A stretch of 64,000 nucleotides of DNA from Calliopsis andreniformis (GCF_051401765.1 NC_135064.1:28556001-28620000); one strand, 5' to 3'. Shown: positions 11,501-23,903, numbered from the stretch's first letter. Made by a program: numbers and translations. Notes: a model not told the origin generated them from the letters alone.

Positions 11501-14500
11501 GTTGAGAAGCTTGGCAGAACTGGTCAGAGGAAGATTCGAGAAATATTCCTTTATGACAGCGGCTAAAAACAGGAAATTTATTATCAGAAATGGTGATTAG
11601 TTGATTAGCCGAATTATAAGGTCTATGCCAGAACACTGTTTAAGTTCAGGCCATTACTATAGCGTCATGGAAGACTAATTTTCCCTAGAAATATTCTAGG
11701 AATATTATAAAAAAAGAGTCTAAAATAGTATGTTACAATCGGAATTATGAATCGTTGTAGAGTTTAGATTCTTTATGTATGTACGTTCTGATAAAACGAA
11801 ACAAACACCAAGACAAAGGACTTCTTTCTAACGAATGTCCTTGGCTGTTCAGTAATCGATTCTTTATCTCTACCTTTTTTGCTATAATTTTTTTCTTTTA
11901 TATCGACCTTCTATCTATTCTGTGACGAATGAGCAGAACTACGAATATTTATCTTACAATTTCAAAGTTTGAAATCATTATCACGTGAACCTTGTATTTT
12001 TAATTAGTCTTTCCTCTTTCCTCTTTACCTTAAATACAGTAAATTTGTTCTACTCCTTCGATAGTTTTTTCAAATTGAACTTTGAATCAAAGGAGACGGC
12101 ATATGCGCAAATTTGTGTGTATCCGGGATGTTTCAGTTTAATATTCCACATAATTATATTTCATTTTATCGAATTCAAGAAATATTTAAAACGTGCACTC
12201 ATTTATCATTCTTTCAATGTCAAGTATGAAAGAATTCGGGGACAAACACATTCGCGCTGTTTATCGGGGCAAACAGAGTTGCTACGGGACCTTCCCAAAG
12301 GCAGACCAACGTCGAAGGGTGCTTTGTTTATAGAACAAAATGCACACTCTGTGTATCGTGTTACTTCAGCGTACGAACATTACCACAAGCCGATATACAA
12401 TTTTCTATGGCGAAGAGGTGGGCGCGCAACTGGTTCACGGGCTCGCGCGTAAAATATGAAAGGTTAAGGCCAGTCGATGCATGATATTATAAATGCTTCG
12501 TAATACATGACATAACAGCAGAGTGAAACATCCTCGAGTCTCGAGAGCACACCAGTCCCCAAGTGCAATTCCTCTTGGTAAAAAAGAAGTAACTCATGTT
12601 TTCATACTTTAACCTGGCAAAACTGGTTAATTCATACAGTGTATCGCATACATGTACCTATAATATGCTTGTAAAACACATAAAGCGATCAAAGTGTGTC
12701 TCTACATTCCTAACACAAATTCCTTCTCTCTCAGGGAGCCCACAGATAATCAACACTTATTATCAATATTTCAGTACTGCTGCATTGGTACATTTATACA
12801 GAGACTAATAAATTAATATGTAGGTAAACTATATTAGAGATAAAGTAGATATGGAAGCTAAACTGTTCTTAGTGCTGATTATTGTTGGACAAGCATTTGT
12901 TATACAGTTGACTGAATATAAGCTTAGTAAACTAAACAAGTTTTCTTAGACCTATTTTCGCTTATTATATTCCAGTTCAGTCGATTTCAATCGGAGTCCT
13001 CCTTTAACTCTGCCTTTGAGATAGCAAATTCTAATTCCCAATGCGACTTTGCTAGGTTGAGAAACTAGTTTCCTACGTTCTCTAAGCTTCCACTAAATTC
13101 CAAGTCACGAGCTTCTTTCGACACAACACTATTAGTAAATAAAGATTTCTGTGCGTTTCGTAAACACGTAGAAGGCAAAGTAAACAAACAAACGTGAATA
13201 CTATGTAAATATGACACAGAGTAGGCGTGATCTCTAGGTGATCTCGCACGTTGAACGTTTGTCCCGACCATAATAGACATGAAACGCGAACCACGAATAT
13301 TTCTTAGGTTCCTCTTCCCTAAACTCCTGTTTTATTGACGTCACCAGAGCATAGCACGTGAAAACCACCAATGTTAATATCGATCTCCCGATATTACATA
13401 ATATCTCGCGATTCCTGGACAGTCTACAACTTTTCCTACTTCGACCCCCTATAAAGTCGAGAATGTAATCGAATTTGCAGCAAACATTGCGTAACACTTA
13501 GCCAGGGTCCAGAAAACAACCCTTTCATGAAGTTCGTTGCCGAAAATCGACGAGATCGTCAGTGTTGCGACACGTCGCGCGTATCACGAAAATAGGGAGC
13601 GTGTCCACCGAACTCGTGCTGCTGGTCAATTATTTTAGCCCGTGCGCTCATGAATCAGGCGACATTTATCCATTCACGAGTACAGCTGCCAACAAACGCC
13701 GGATGACATTACCGTGAAAAATGAACACGGGGATAACGAGAGCACCGATGAATGTCAAGTAAATGCGACATCACTGGGGTCGTTTACGTGCTCCAACACG
13801 TCCCGCGGGAGTCCTGTCTGTTCCAGGATTGAGACAGACTGTGCTACTCCCTCCCCTTCCCTCTTTTGCGATAAAAACTGTAATTGTCCTCTGTCCACGA
13901 GATCTATAAGAAAGGACGGTAGCATCTTGTGAGGAACAAAAACTGCTGTCGTCAACAATTGTTCACTACTGTAAGAACTACTATATATGTAATTGTATTA
14001 TGTAAGGTAGCTACTGTACATATAATTCACAATTATATCAACCATCTTGGTATTATTAATACATGCTATACAAAGTACATACGAAAGATGGCTATTTCTT
14101 CGACCGACTTCACACTGAATGAGTTAAATATAAAGTTATATTTTATTTCATACCGTTGTCAACGTGTTCAAGTTGAAATGATACATTTGTTAACGAATCA
14201 TAAAAATAAACCACGTCGAGATAAATATTTTGCTCATGAAACGTTGTTAGTCGATGCATTTTTTAATACGCCGTCTCGCGAGGGCAGGAAAGACTTCTTT
14301 GTTAGAAGCAGTGCACATAAGATGATACTACGAGCGATAAATACGTTTGTGGATGGGCGACACGCGCACGAACGGTTACACGTATACTCGTACTGTTGGT
14401 AAAAGCTGTTATCGTCAAAACCGTTGCGGTAACACTGCCTTATCTGTGCAGGCAATATACTCGGTCGGTTGCGGCTTTATTTCAAGAATACAGTGGGTTG

Positions 14501-17500
14501 CATTATATTCTTTTAATGTTTAGATTACCTTACAAACAACATTCTACTCTAATCACTGTATAAACAAAAATATATAACATCTGTAAAAATTCAAAATTTA
14601 TTAATTATTAAATTTAAGTTTAAAATTATAGAATTTTTTATTTATTTCCTAAGTGTTGCAAGTCAACTCTCAATTTGAGAGTCTCAAAGGAGTTAAACGA
14701 GGAAATGGCGCGCATTTTCATACGATGCGACGTCTCGAAGTTCGAGAATGCTGCGCGCGCGCGCGGTTTTGGCGAGCGATGGATCGACACATGATTCACT
14801 GGTGGAAGCCGATCGAGCCGCGAAAGAGCAGCATGAGTCATCGTTTTGCTCGGTCTCGAGCCAGCGACCACACTATTCGCTCACTTTTCGCGTGCAAACA
14901 CGAGCGAGTGTTCCTCGGCAAAGCGCACGACCCACGTCCAATCGAACGGCCAGTCACCGAACCATTGTCTTTTCCGTCTTGCTCGAGAGATCTCGCTCTG
15001 CCAGAGCAACGTTCTCTACGAATCCTTTACCTTTACGAGCAACGTTGACCGCTTGCTCCTGTTTTCAAATCAATTTCATTCGAAAAATCTTGCCAGAGGC
15101 AACAATGAATCAATTAAAACCACTAAAACGAACAGTTCCGCAGAATCAAACGACCATAATTGTTTTTAGCGAGATATGCTTTTCTAAGTTGAATTCATGC
15201 TTATGGTAGGACACTTTGGTCCTACCAAAGATGTAAGTGAAAATGCAAAGAAGTAAAACTTCTTGGTTTGAATAATATCGAGTTAATACTAATTTTATAA
15301 CGAAATAATAGCGCAGATCAACAGAGTTGGGGAGAAAGCAATGAAGCGACTAACTGACAAACAGTGCTGTCCAACTTTTCTGGACTCGCTTTTTGTTTCA
15401 TATTCACTTGGGCCATTGTTACAGCGTGATAAACCATACGTTTCTAACCGCAAAATGCGGTTACAAGCAGGAAAAAAAGTAGACCGCAAGCCATTAAGAA
15501 GTCGTGGAGAGACCTCACTCACGGAAATCGACATCCTTTTGTTCGCCTCGCGGCACAGTGCGTTGAATGAAGATTTTGGGACAAAAATCTAATTTTGGGT
15601 TTTTAGCATTCAGTTACATGTACATTAACTGATTAAAGCAATTCGAGAAAAGCGAATATCATCGTTAAGAGTGCTCACTCTTGACCGTGTGTTCCATTAA
15701 AAATACAAATTAATATATTTTACAATATATCTATTATTTCTGAGGCAATGCTTTAACCGATTAAGTGTAGACTTATATTTTTTCGAACATCTATTTTTCA
15801 CTTTGCTCATAGTGTCTCTGTGTTTGATAACCAGTTTACGCGGCGATACCACGAGAAACTGACCTCGATGACATATTAGTCATGAACTACAGAACGAGCT
15901 GTCTATTTGTCGATGCAGCTCTTCTTAATGGTTCGTATGTGCGAAATGCGATAGCTAACGGGACACGCCGATTTTTATCGCTGCGATGCTATTGAGGTAA
16001 TTTCGTAGCGCGAAAACTCAATAAAGCTTTGTTCAAATTCAATCTCATCATTTTTGACGTTTACTAAAAATTATTACAGTATCTACTACCAACGCGTTAT
16101 GGATGTATAAATTTGTGACTATAAAGCAAAATGACATAAATCACATTTTTCATAAATTTAGAAATTTATGAATTAAATTAAAGGTATTTTTTCTTTAACA
16201 CTAACTGCCATGTTACGCATATAAGCATACATTTTTTTAAAGTTTTTTAAAGTTTTAATATTTTAGAATTTTTAATGAATATAGCTACACACTCAACATA
16301 TGAGAAAAAGTCAAAACTGTGAACGTTGATGTTTGGAAAATCCAAGTTTTTGACTTACGTAGTTCTGCTTCACAACCACCGAAACATGAATATTTCTTGA
16401 GTTGGCAATAAATCTAACGATACCGTTTGATCCTAGAATATGTAACTCACTAAAACGATTATGTATTTGTCCACGCATTTCGTCACTCAAATTCTCGTAT
16501 CTACTACGATCGCCCAATAAATGCACTACATTTGATCACACCACATTTTATTTTTGGTAACAACGCATATCCAACACATGACACTGTTCCTGGACGTGAC
16601 GAGTTTAATAAATACGGCGTACACGTGCTCGCGGTACAATTAAAAAGGGGTAAAACGAATGGAGGCAACGTGACATACTCACGGTTTCTCAATCTACATA
16701 GACATATATTTACACATGTATACGTCAATTTCTATATCTACATATAGCCAACATAACGATACCTAAAACTGGACAACAATACACACTACCTTGCCTCAAC
16801 GGTCAACTACTGTACCTTAAGTAACGACATATTGAACGCCGATAAAACATTTTCGAAGATATCGACTGCGTCTGGATACACTTACGACGCATCGACAGAA
16901 AAAAATGAAAAGTAATTTGATTCGATACAGTACGACTACGGAAAGAAGGGAAATAAGTTTTCATCTCTGGGATTCGAACACTAATTATGCGTTTCTCAAA
17001 TCTAAAAAGAGTTGATACTGAATAATGGTTCCATACTGAATAAAATTAATGTTTTTTATTCTATTCTTTCTTAGAATTGTTAAGTTGCAGGACTCTATTA
17101 CAAATACTCAAAGAATTGTCGGAAGCTAGAGATTCTCAAAGATCAAAACTTCATTCCTCCTTTTCCCTTACACACAAAAGGGCAAGCGTAACACGTTTCA
17201 ATACGATTACTATGTTCAAGAATTTCGTCTCCCATTATTGACTTTTTATTCAAAATCATATAATTGACGTTTACGTAAGTACTTCAGGTAAACGCTCCTC
17301 GCTCTTACGTATCGAACGATAAAAGGGCAGAAATAAGAGGTCCGATCAAAGTAACACGCGAATTGTCAGGATACAGAACACATATAGACATTTTCTTAAC
17401 GCGTTCGAAATATCGATAGGCCTCTACTCACCGCGAGATACTTTACCCTCGTCAACGACAACCGATCGAAACTGTCATTGCTCTTCGCGACGAAAACGGA

Positions 17501-17700
17501 AGGGTAACACTTTACGTTGGGCACAGTATTCCTGGTTATAAACTCGTTGCTATACTCATTATAACTTAAACTGATTTAGAACAAAGTAGTTAACTCAGCA
17601 CTTTGACAAGACCAAAGTGAACTACCAAAAGCACGAATCGATCTCAAAAACGTGTTCTATGTTTGAAACCCTAACGTGTCCTACGTTCTAAAGTGAGCAG
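11501..17700. other. Non-coding stretch with scattered GC-rich patches
   Basis: No gene could be supported. GC-rich patches lie at about 12230-12450, 13500-13900 and 14650-15050. The last contains a CG dinucleotide run near 14752-14765 and is open in more than one plus frame for over 100 codons. That pattern reflects composition rather than coding. A short perfect palindrome (CATAAATTT-AG-AAATTTATG) occurs near 16150. The rest is AT-rich. Confidence 0.35.
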
Positions 17701-18720
17701 CGAGTCTATATCGAGGGAACACTGTTTTCTATGCACACGTTATTTCGTGACAGTAGCAGTCGAAATTCGCGATGACATCGCGCGCTGAGGTGCGTTTCGG
17801 TAATCGCGACAGACACGAGATATCCTGGTGACTAGTTTCTCTCATAAAAACGGGAGAAGACGGTCGATGATCGAGAGCGAGGGACCGAGTACTCGCGAGA
17901 GAGCGTCAACCTCGACACGGGGAGGTTAGGATAGAACGTCGAGAGGTTAACCTTTCCACTATTTCCCCTCCCCGTGGCTCTGGCGGTTCTCTACGATGTT
18001 TTCGGGAAATTCGCGGGTTCGTGCCGCGCAGCGGATTATTTTGTCCACGGGTGGAGAAAAACTTACCCCATAAACCAGTCCACGGTATCGCGGAGATACT
18101 CGGGTAACCTATCCAGCTTGGATGATTTTCAGTTGGATCACCGCCGAGGAAAGTAGCACGAGAGTCGAGAAAACAAAATAAATTCTCTCTCTCTCCACTA
18201 GCACCAGCAGCAGCGGCAGCAGCAGCGGCAGCAGCAGTAGCGGCGGCGCACGTTTCGCGATCTCGTGAAATCTAACATGGCGAAGCTCTATTGTCACCTG
18301 TTCCCGTCATGCCTCACTTGCCTCCCCCCCTACACCCGAAAATACTACCGATTTATCGCCGCCACCGCGGACACTCGTCGACGTTTACCGCTTCTAACCG
18401 CTCGAGCCCTTGATACGTGGATAATACGCTCGTTTGCGACGAGAATCGGAGAAACTATTAACGTCCGTCACTACGCACGGTGAATGCCCACTCGGAGCGC
18501 GCACAGCTGATCGCCTAACGTTGGAACGAACTCGCGCATCCCCCTCCTTTCGCTACCTGACTGCAGAGGGTAGTACGGTCGACCGAAAAATATCGTCCGC
18601 TACTATCGCGAATGCATGCTGCCGAACATACCCCCTCCAAAGCTTTCCCAAATATACGATTGATGATGCGCAAGTGTGAGTGGACGTGGTAGCGATGGCG
18701 GCGACGCCTTGCGTTTACTT
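17700..18720. other. CpG-rich island with trinucleotide repeat
   Basis: G+C and CpG rise sharply between about 17.7 and 18.7 kb. A CAG/CGG-type repeat at 18198-18248 lies inside, and a YY1-like GATGGCGGC sequence sits near its right edge. Short open frames on both strands have no family resemblance. The composition suggests a promoter or untranslated first exon of an unidentified gene, on either strand. Confidence 0.3.
18198..18248 (+). repeat. CAG/CGG trinucleotide repeat
   Basis: This is an imperfect run of AGC/CAG units interspersed with CGG. It would read as poly-Ser, poly-Ala or poly-Gln in one strand and poly-Leu/Pro in the other, which explains a leucine-rich open frame on the minus strand. 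I see no evidence that it is translated. Confidence 0.8.
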
Positions 18721-20100
18721 ATCAAAGTATATCTCTAGATCCAGTATTGTTTCGACACAAGCTCGATGACACTCATGTTTTGAGGAAACTATTCTTTTAT
18801 GTCCCTTGCCACTTTCTCGTGGAGAGAGAAATTCAAATTTCTGGTGTGACAGTTGATGTTAGAGGCAGATTTTTTATATTTTTACAGCGATTAACTGATT
18901 TTCAATCACAACTTGTATTAAGATGATGGTTTAGTTTCTTAAATGGAATGAACAAGGGAAAATAGAAGTACACACAGCTCCATTGATTCTATCAGAATTA
19001 AATTTAGGGGATGCAGGGAATTTCGAATAAGCTTATGCCGACTTGCTAGAAACATAGTTCTGGGAACCTTACTCAGGCGCCGCCAGTGTCTAAATCCATG
19101 ACTGGCGGGGCAGCTTGTTTGACGTATAAACTGACATACCGACATCCTATCTTATCTTAAGTTCTACCACCGACTAGATAATAATAGACCTAACATCCTA
19201 TGTATTTTTCTGTCCCTGATTTTTGGGGTGCTAGCATCCCATTATCATTTTAGTGTCACCGCCAATATTACCGACGAAGTCTCAAAACAGATTGCAACGC
19301 GACAAATTTTCGGAATTACAATTAAAATGGAGAAGGTAGGTTATATTAAGAACAACAACATATTTTTTTTACATAGCATTTTCGCTTATTATTGAAATTA
19401 TAGGGATAAATAAGCAGCATAGTTTAATGGGACACCTTATATGTATATTGGGTGTTACAGTAGGAATATTTTCTCGTTTGCCTGCACTATCAGCGTGAAT
19501 AGAATACGTTTCCTACATCCACCGCTCAAACTCGCAGAGGACGCTCGAAAACCAGTAGTTTCTGGAGCCGTCGGTATTTCAGAACGTGAGACACGGAAGT
19601 CCATTGAATGTCCAGTCTATCATGTATACTCGTCTGTGGTTCTACATTAATTCTGTAGCCTAACTATTGTAAACTCAACAGATTTCTAATGTTTTTAACT
19701 AATTTTTTATACCATTGTGTACGAACAACGATTATGTTGTTCATTGGCCAGAGATATTCAAAGTAGTCCAATATGATTCAGAATAATCCAGAAAGCCTTA
19801 CTAATGGTTCGCCAGGACCAGGGACATGGAAACCAATTACTGAATTGCTAGAGTAATCGAAGGAAAAATAATGTATAAAAAGTTAATAATTTCCAAATTC
19901 ATTAATTAACGATCATAAACATCAATAGCTTACACAAGTGTACACTGTATGATCGTTATTAACAATATTTGTACCAGAAATTGTTGCTGAAATGATTATT
20001 TTATGGAAAATATCAGTTTTTCGCAAAATATTGTTCGTTACGTCAATCTCGAAATTCCTACCACCAGATAAACTCTTCTGATTGGTTTTCCTTCTGTCTT
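18721..20100. other. Intergenic stretch with one possible start exon
   Basis: No gene could be confirmed. At 19327-19335 there is ATGGAGAAG followed directly by GTAGGT, which looks like a short start exon (Met-Glu-Lys then a splice donor) after a leader from about 19264. No downstream exon was found. A small hairpin (GCCGCCAGT ... ACTGGCGGG) lies near 19080-19110. An imperfect inverted repeat (TTAACGATCATA ... TATGATCGTTATTAA) lies near 19905-19962. Confidence 0.3.
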
Positions 20101-20107
20101 GAGACAG

Positions 20108-20134
20108 TATAAATACCCCTGCAGGAGCATCAGT
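20108..20134 (+). promoter_or_regulatory. TATA box plus arthropod initiator-like sequence
   Basis: TATAAATA at 20108-20115 is followed by TCAGTG at 20130-20135, which matches the arthropod initiator core TCAGT. The spacing from the first T to the initiator A is about 24 bases, somewhat shorter than the usual 30 or so. The pair lies about 70-95 bases before the octamer array and would direct transcription into it. Whether it is active is unknown. Confidence 0.35.
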
Positions 20135-20201
20135 GTCTCACTTGACGCGGGTCCTCCGGCGGGTGCGGATCCTCCTCGGGATCCAGTGGAGGGCCCCTTC
20201 T

Positions 20202-21160
20202 ACCCTTCTACCCTTCTACCCTTCTTCCCTTCTACCCTTGTACCCTTCTACCCTTGTACCCTTGTACCCTTGTACCCTTGTACCCTTGTACCCTTGTACC
20301 CTTGTACCCTTGTACCCTTGTACCCTTGTACCCTTGTACCCTTGTACCCTTGTACCCTTGTACCCTTGTACCCTTGTACCCTTGTACCCTTGTACCCTTG
20401 TACCCTTGTACCCTTGTACCCTTGTACCCTTGTACCCTTGTACCCTTGTACCCTTGTACCCTTGTACCCTTGTACCCTTGTACCCTTGTACCCTTGTACC
20501 CTTGTACCCTTGTACCCTTGTACCCTTGTACCCTTGTACCCTTGTACCCTTGTACCCTTGTACCCTTGTACCCTTGTACCCTTGTACCCTTGTACCCTTG
20601 TACCCTTGTACCCTTGTACCCTTGTACCCTTGTACCCTTGTACCCTTGTACCCTTGTACCCTTGTACCCTTGTACCCTTGTACCCTTGTACCCTTGTACC
20701 CTTGTACCCTTGTACCCTTGTACCCTTGTACCCTTGTACCCTTGTACCCTTGTACCCTTGTACCCTTGTACCCTTGTACCCTTGTACCCTTGTACCCTTG
20801 TACCCTTGTACCCTTGTACCCTTGTACCCTTGTACCCTTGTACCCTTGTACCCTTGTACCCTTGTACCCTTGTACCCTTGTACCCTTGTACCCTTGTACC
20901 CTTGTACCCTTGTACCCTTGTACCCTTGTACCCTTGTACCCTTGTACCCTTGTACCCTTGTACCCTTGTACCCTTGTACCCTTGTACCCTTGTACCCTTG
21001 TACCCTTGTACCCTTGTACCCTTGGGCCCTTGTACCCTTGGGCCCTTGTACCCTTGGGCCCTTGTACCCTTGGGCCCTTGTACCCTTGGGCCCTTGTACC
21101 CTTGGGCCCTTGTACCCTTGGGCCCTTATACCCTTGGGCCCTTATACCCTTAGAACCTTG
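20202..21160. repeat. Tandem array of the octamer TACCCTTG
   Basis: The array has three zones. The left edge is mixed TACCCTTC/TTCCCTTC/TACCCTTG. The core, from 20249 to 21024, is about 97 consecutive units of TACCCTTG with no variant that I could see. From 21025 TACCCTTG alternates with GGCCCTTG (a 16-base higher-order unit) and then decays through TATACCCTT and GGACCCC variants. Eight is not divisible by three, so three units return to phase and all three plus frames give the same eight-residue repeat, CTLVPLYP; the minus strand gives GYKGTRVQ. The long open frames across it are therefore artefacts of periodicity. The minus strand carries a GGG tract every eight bases. It is not the insect telomere repeat (TTAGG). 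Confidence 0.95.
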
Positions 21161-22113
21161 GACCCCTGGACCCCACTGACGAGCAGGCAGTTGATAGATG
21201 ACCACTGATCATCCTGGACGAGTAATTTTTTGAACAAATTTTAAATTTGTTTCTTCTGTTACTCTTATTTTGTCTGTACCTTGCCTCCCTCTTCTGCTTT
21301 CCCCTATTTTTATGTATTCTGCTCTACCTTATCCTCTAATAACAAGTTTCTTTCTTTATTAATATTTATGGTATAATATTTAATCAATATTTTATGACCT
21401 TATATTAAAAGAGAATGAAATCAATTGGTATTTTCAATTCCTACTTTTTTACAGCTCACATTATTCATGAAGTGAATATTTTCGCTTAAATGGTATGAAG
21501 AATAATATTTCAATATTCTATTTTATTCCGCTTTCCGCTAGGTGGATGTTGCACGGTTTCATCTAACCTCGCAAAAGTTACCTATAATTACATCTCTATC
21601 GAAATTTTTGTAAATTTAATTAAAATAGCAAGGGTGCGATTGCAACTGGTTAAAGTGTAGGTGTTTTCCTTTGTAACCTCTTTGAAATAAGCTGTATTTT
21701 ACGAGATATGAATGTCTTTCTGCATGACTGATATAGACTGGGGTGGGAGTGGTAGTCGTCTAGCTGTGTTCCATTTTCACTGCAAGTACTGCGAATATGA
21801 CGTCATCACAGTACCTTGCCAATAGCGTCCCATTTCAAGGAAACGAAAATTTAAGGTTTAACGAATCAGTCTCATATTCACATAGAATTCGTTTTTTGAC
21901 TTTTGCATACTCGATGTGCTGATTGTAATAAATGAAATAGCTGTAGTTGCGCAATATCTATTGATATATTTACATAATCACATTGGCTGGTAACTATGGT
22001 TACCATAATGGTTCATGTTGCTTCAATTCCGCGGTCTCGCAGTTTAACGTATATTTGCAGTGCGTACAACATACATACTAACATATGTAAATACATTTAT
22101 CCATGGTCGACAC
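21161..22113. promoter_or_regulatory. Upstream region of the DRC10-like gene
   Basis: This non-coding, AT-rich interval lies between the octamer array and the DRC10-like gene. It contains a perfect CRE palindrome (TGACGTCA, 21798-21805) and a near-palindromic X-box-like element, described separately. It also contains an acceptor-like TTTGCAG at 22060, from which the reading frame is open into the first called Met of the gene. An upstream coding extension is therefore possible. Confidence 0.35.
21990..22003 (+). promoter_or_regulatory. X-box-like RFX element upstream of DRC10-like gene
   Basis: GTAACTATGGTTAC matches 12 of 14 positions of the RFX X-box consensus RYYNYYATRRNRAC on each strand. 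It lies in the longer palindrome GGTAAC-TATG-GTTACC. It ends 111 bases before the ATG at 22114, within the usual distance for X-boxes of ciliary genes. Function is inferred from sequence and from the ciliary nature of the gene. Confidence 0.4.
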
Positions 22114-23760
22114 ATGATTTCATATGATACTTATTCTATAGTCAAATTTCGTGTGGAAAAAGAAGGCTTAAACTTTATATCCCATTTAATGGACCAACTT
22201 TTAATGGCGCTAACGATAAAAGTAAGTGAAATAAAGTGATCTCATTTCAAACTGTAATGAAAAGTACATAAAAGCATAGTATACATGTATTTAAAATAAT
22301 TACGTTTCTAGCTAGCGAATTACTAATGCGAATTATTGCATGAAAAGTAAATTACATACATACGTGTACGTAGACACGTAGATATAACTTACAGTATGTA
22401 ACGCGATCGTGCGATTGAATGATTATATACATCTACATATAGGGGTAGACTTGATCCTGTATAAATTCCTTCTAGCACTTGAATATTAACGAAGACGGTG
22501 GTACTATTGAAAATGTCCATTCACGATCAAATATGTTGATTGTTGCGATCGATCTACTTTGTAGTTCAATTAAAAGTCGTACGGAACGAATTCTAAATGA
22601 AAATGAAGTAGAACATCGAAATACAGAATCAACAGATCTTCTGAAGAATATTGAAAAAACTACTGTTGATGTAGAAAGTATGTACAACTTGTATGTTATA
22701 AAAATAAAACGTCATTGTTTAAGAATCTCAATAATAGATAAAAATTTAGTATAGTTATTTACGGTCTTATGATCATACGATCGTATCTATGTATAACGAA
22801 TTATCGAAACATTTTTAATGAACGATTTTCGACAGGATGGACGATTGACCTTTGGAAGAAAAGATCATTATTCGTTCACCTTCGACGAAGTGCTAGACTG
22901 AATTGGAAAGCATGGTTGACTCTAGAGAAAAACGTCGAAAAGAATTTGAAACGCATGTCTGCGGTCAAAATGTAATTTTTTTTGTCGTTTCCTCGAAAAA
23001 GAACCAATGATGAGACGGTGTTGATTCGCATTGTTTAAATCGTACTTCGTCATAACTACATGAATTCTTCCCACACAGTATGTATATATATTATCAATTC
23101 CTTAATAAGAAAAGACAAATTGAAAACGTTTCAGTGAGGAACTCTCCTCGGAGATGCTAAAAAAGATTTTGAAAAATCAAGTACGGGATAAATGCATAGA
23201 AAAAGAAATACACTTGATGAAGTTGTATTTAACGACTATAATCGAAGCGCAACATTTGAAGGAAAACTACTTATACAAGAAACGGTAAGAATGGTAATTC
23301 TACAAATCTAAGAATGTTGCTGAAATTATTAATTGTGAGATACAATTGCATAGTTCCGAAACGAAGCAACGATGCTTGGACCAACTTGCAAAGTACGATA
23401 ATAAAATTGGGACTCTGTACAATTATAAAACTTCTCTTCTACAAGATAAAAATATCACCGAGAAAGAGTATAACATCATTCAGGTTTGTTTCGTTTACTA
23501 TTGCACTTTTACTTGTTTCTTTTTGTTTTGCATGAGCATATGCATTATAAACCTATCATAACTTATTGTTGCAGAATCAACTAATCGATCAACGCGTTTT
23601 GTACGATCGATTAAAGGAAGAACGTGAAGTAATGATGATGAAAGTCTTTTCAGCAAAGTTAGAAATTTTCCGTCGAAATCGCGCAGCGAAAATTATTCAA
23701 CGACAGTGGAGATCATACTGCATGCGCATACTTTTAAAAAAAAAGAAAAGCAGAAAGTGA
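22114..23760 (+). CDS. DRC10/IQCD-like nexin-dynein regulatory complex protein (IQ motif, coiled coil)
   Basis: I reconstruct six exons with consistent phases: 22114-22221, 22476-22677, 22836-22971, 23135-23284, 23354-23483, 23575-23760, giving 303 residues. The first half is helical and charged. The C-terminal third is coiled coil (LYDRLKEEREV...), followed by an IQ motif, AAKIIQRQWRSYCMR, and a Lys-rich tail (LLKKKKSRK). This order, coiled coil then IQ motif then basic tail at the extreme C terminus, resembles DRC10 (IQCD) and the related DRC9 (IQCG). These are subunits of the nexin-dynein regulatory complex, which links doublet microtubules and controls axonemal dyneins; IQ motifs bind calmodulin. 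Human IQCD, as I recall, is near 450 residues, so the N terminus may be short or a 5' exon missing (the frame is open from 22061). The neighbouring axonemal dynein supports a ciliary role. DRC10 versus DRC9 is not settled. Confidence 0.7.
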
Positions 23761-23903
23761 TATGCCTATTATTATATTATAATATCTGTATGTATATGTA
23801 GCGGATAAATTTTGAAAAAAAATCGCAATTCAAAACTCTGCCTAATCAAAATTATTGTAAAAGATACGACCGTTTTTTCATTACTTAATGTTATTTTATG
23901 AAA

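Noticed and set aside
13714..13932. Small Cys-containing open frame, considered as a secreted peptide
   Set aside because: It has no signal peptide, relies on a GTG start, and lies in a GC-rich patch with an overlapping minus-strand frame.
14653..15209. Overlapping open frames of 107-153 residues in several frames
   Set aside because: These fall in a GC-rich patch where several frames are open at once. There is no family resemblance and no good splice sites.
16960..17050. tRNA-like box B sequence (TTCGAATCC) on the minus strand
   Set aside because: No matching box A, acceptor stem or cloverleaf could be built around it.
20202..21160. Telomeric or interstitial telomere repeat
   Set aside because: The unit TACCCTTG differs from the insect TTAGG repeat and its known variants.
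20099..21208. Long open frames of 300-370 residues on both strands
   Set aside because: They are produced by the octamer period and the lack of stop codons in the unit. All frames give the same peptide, so there is no coding signal.
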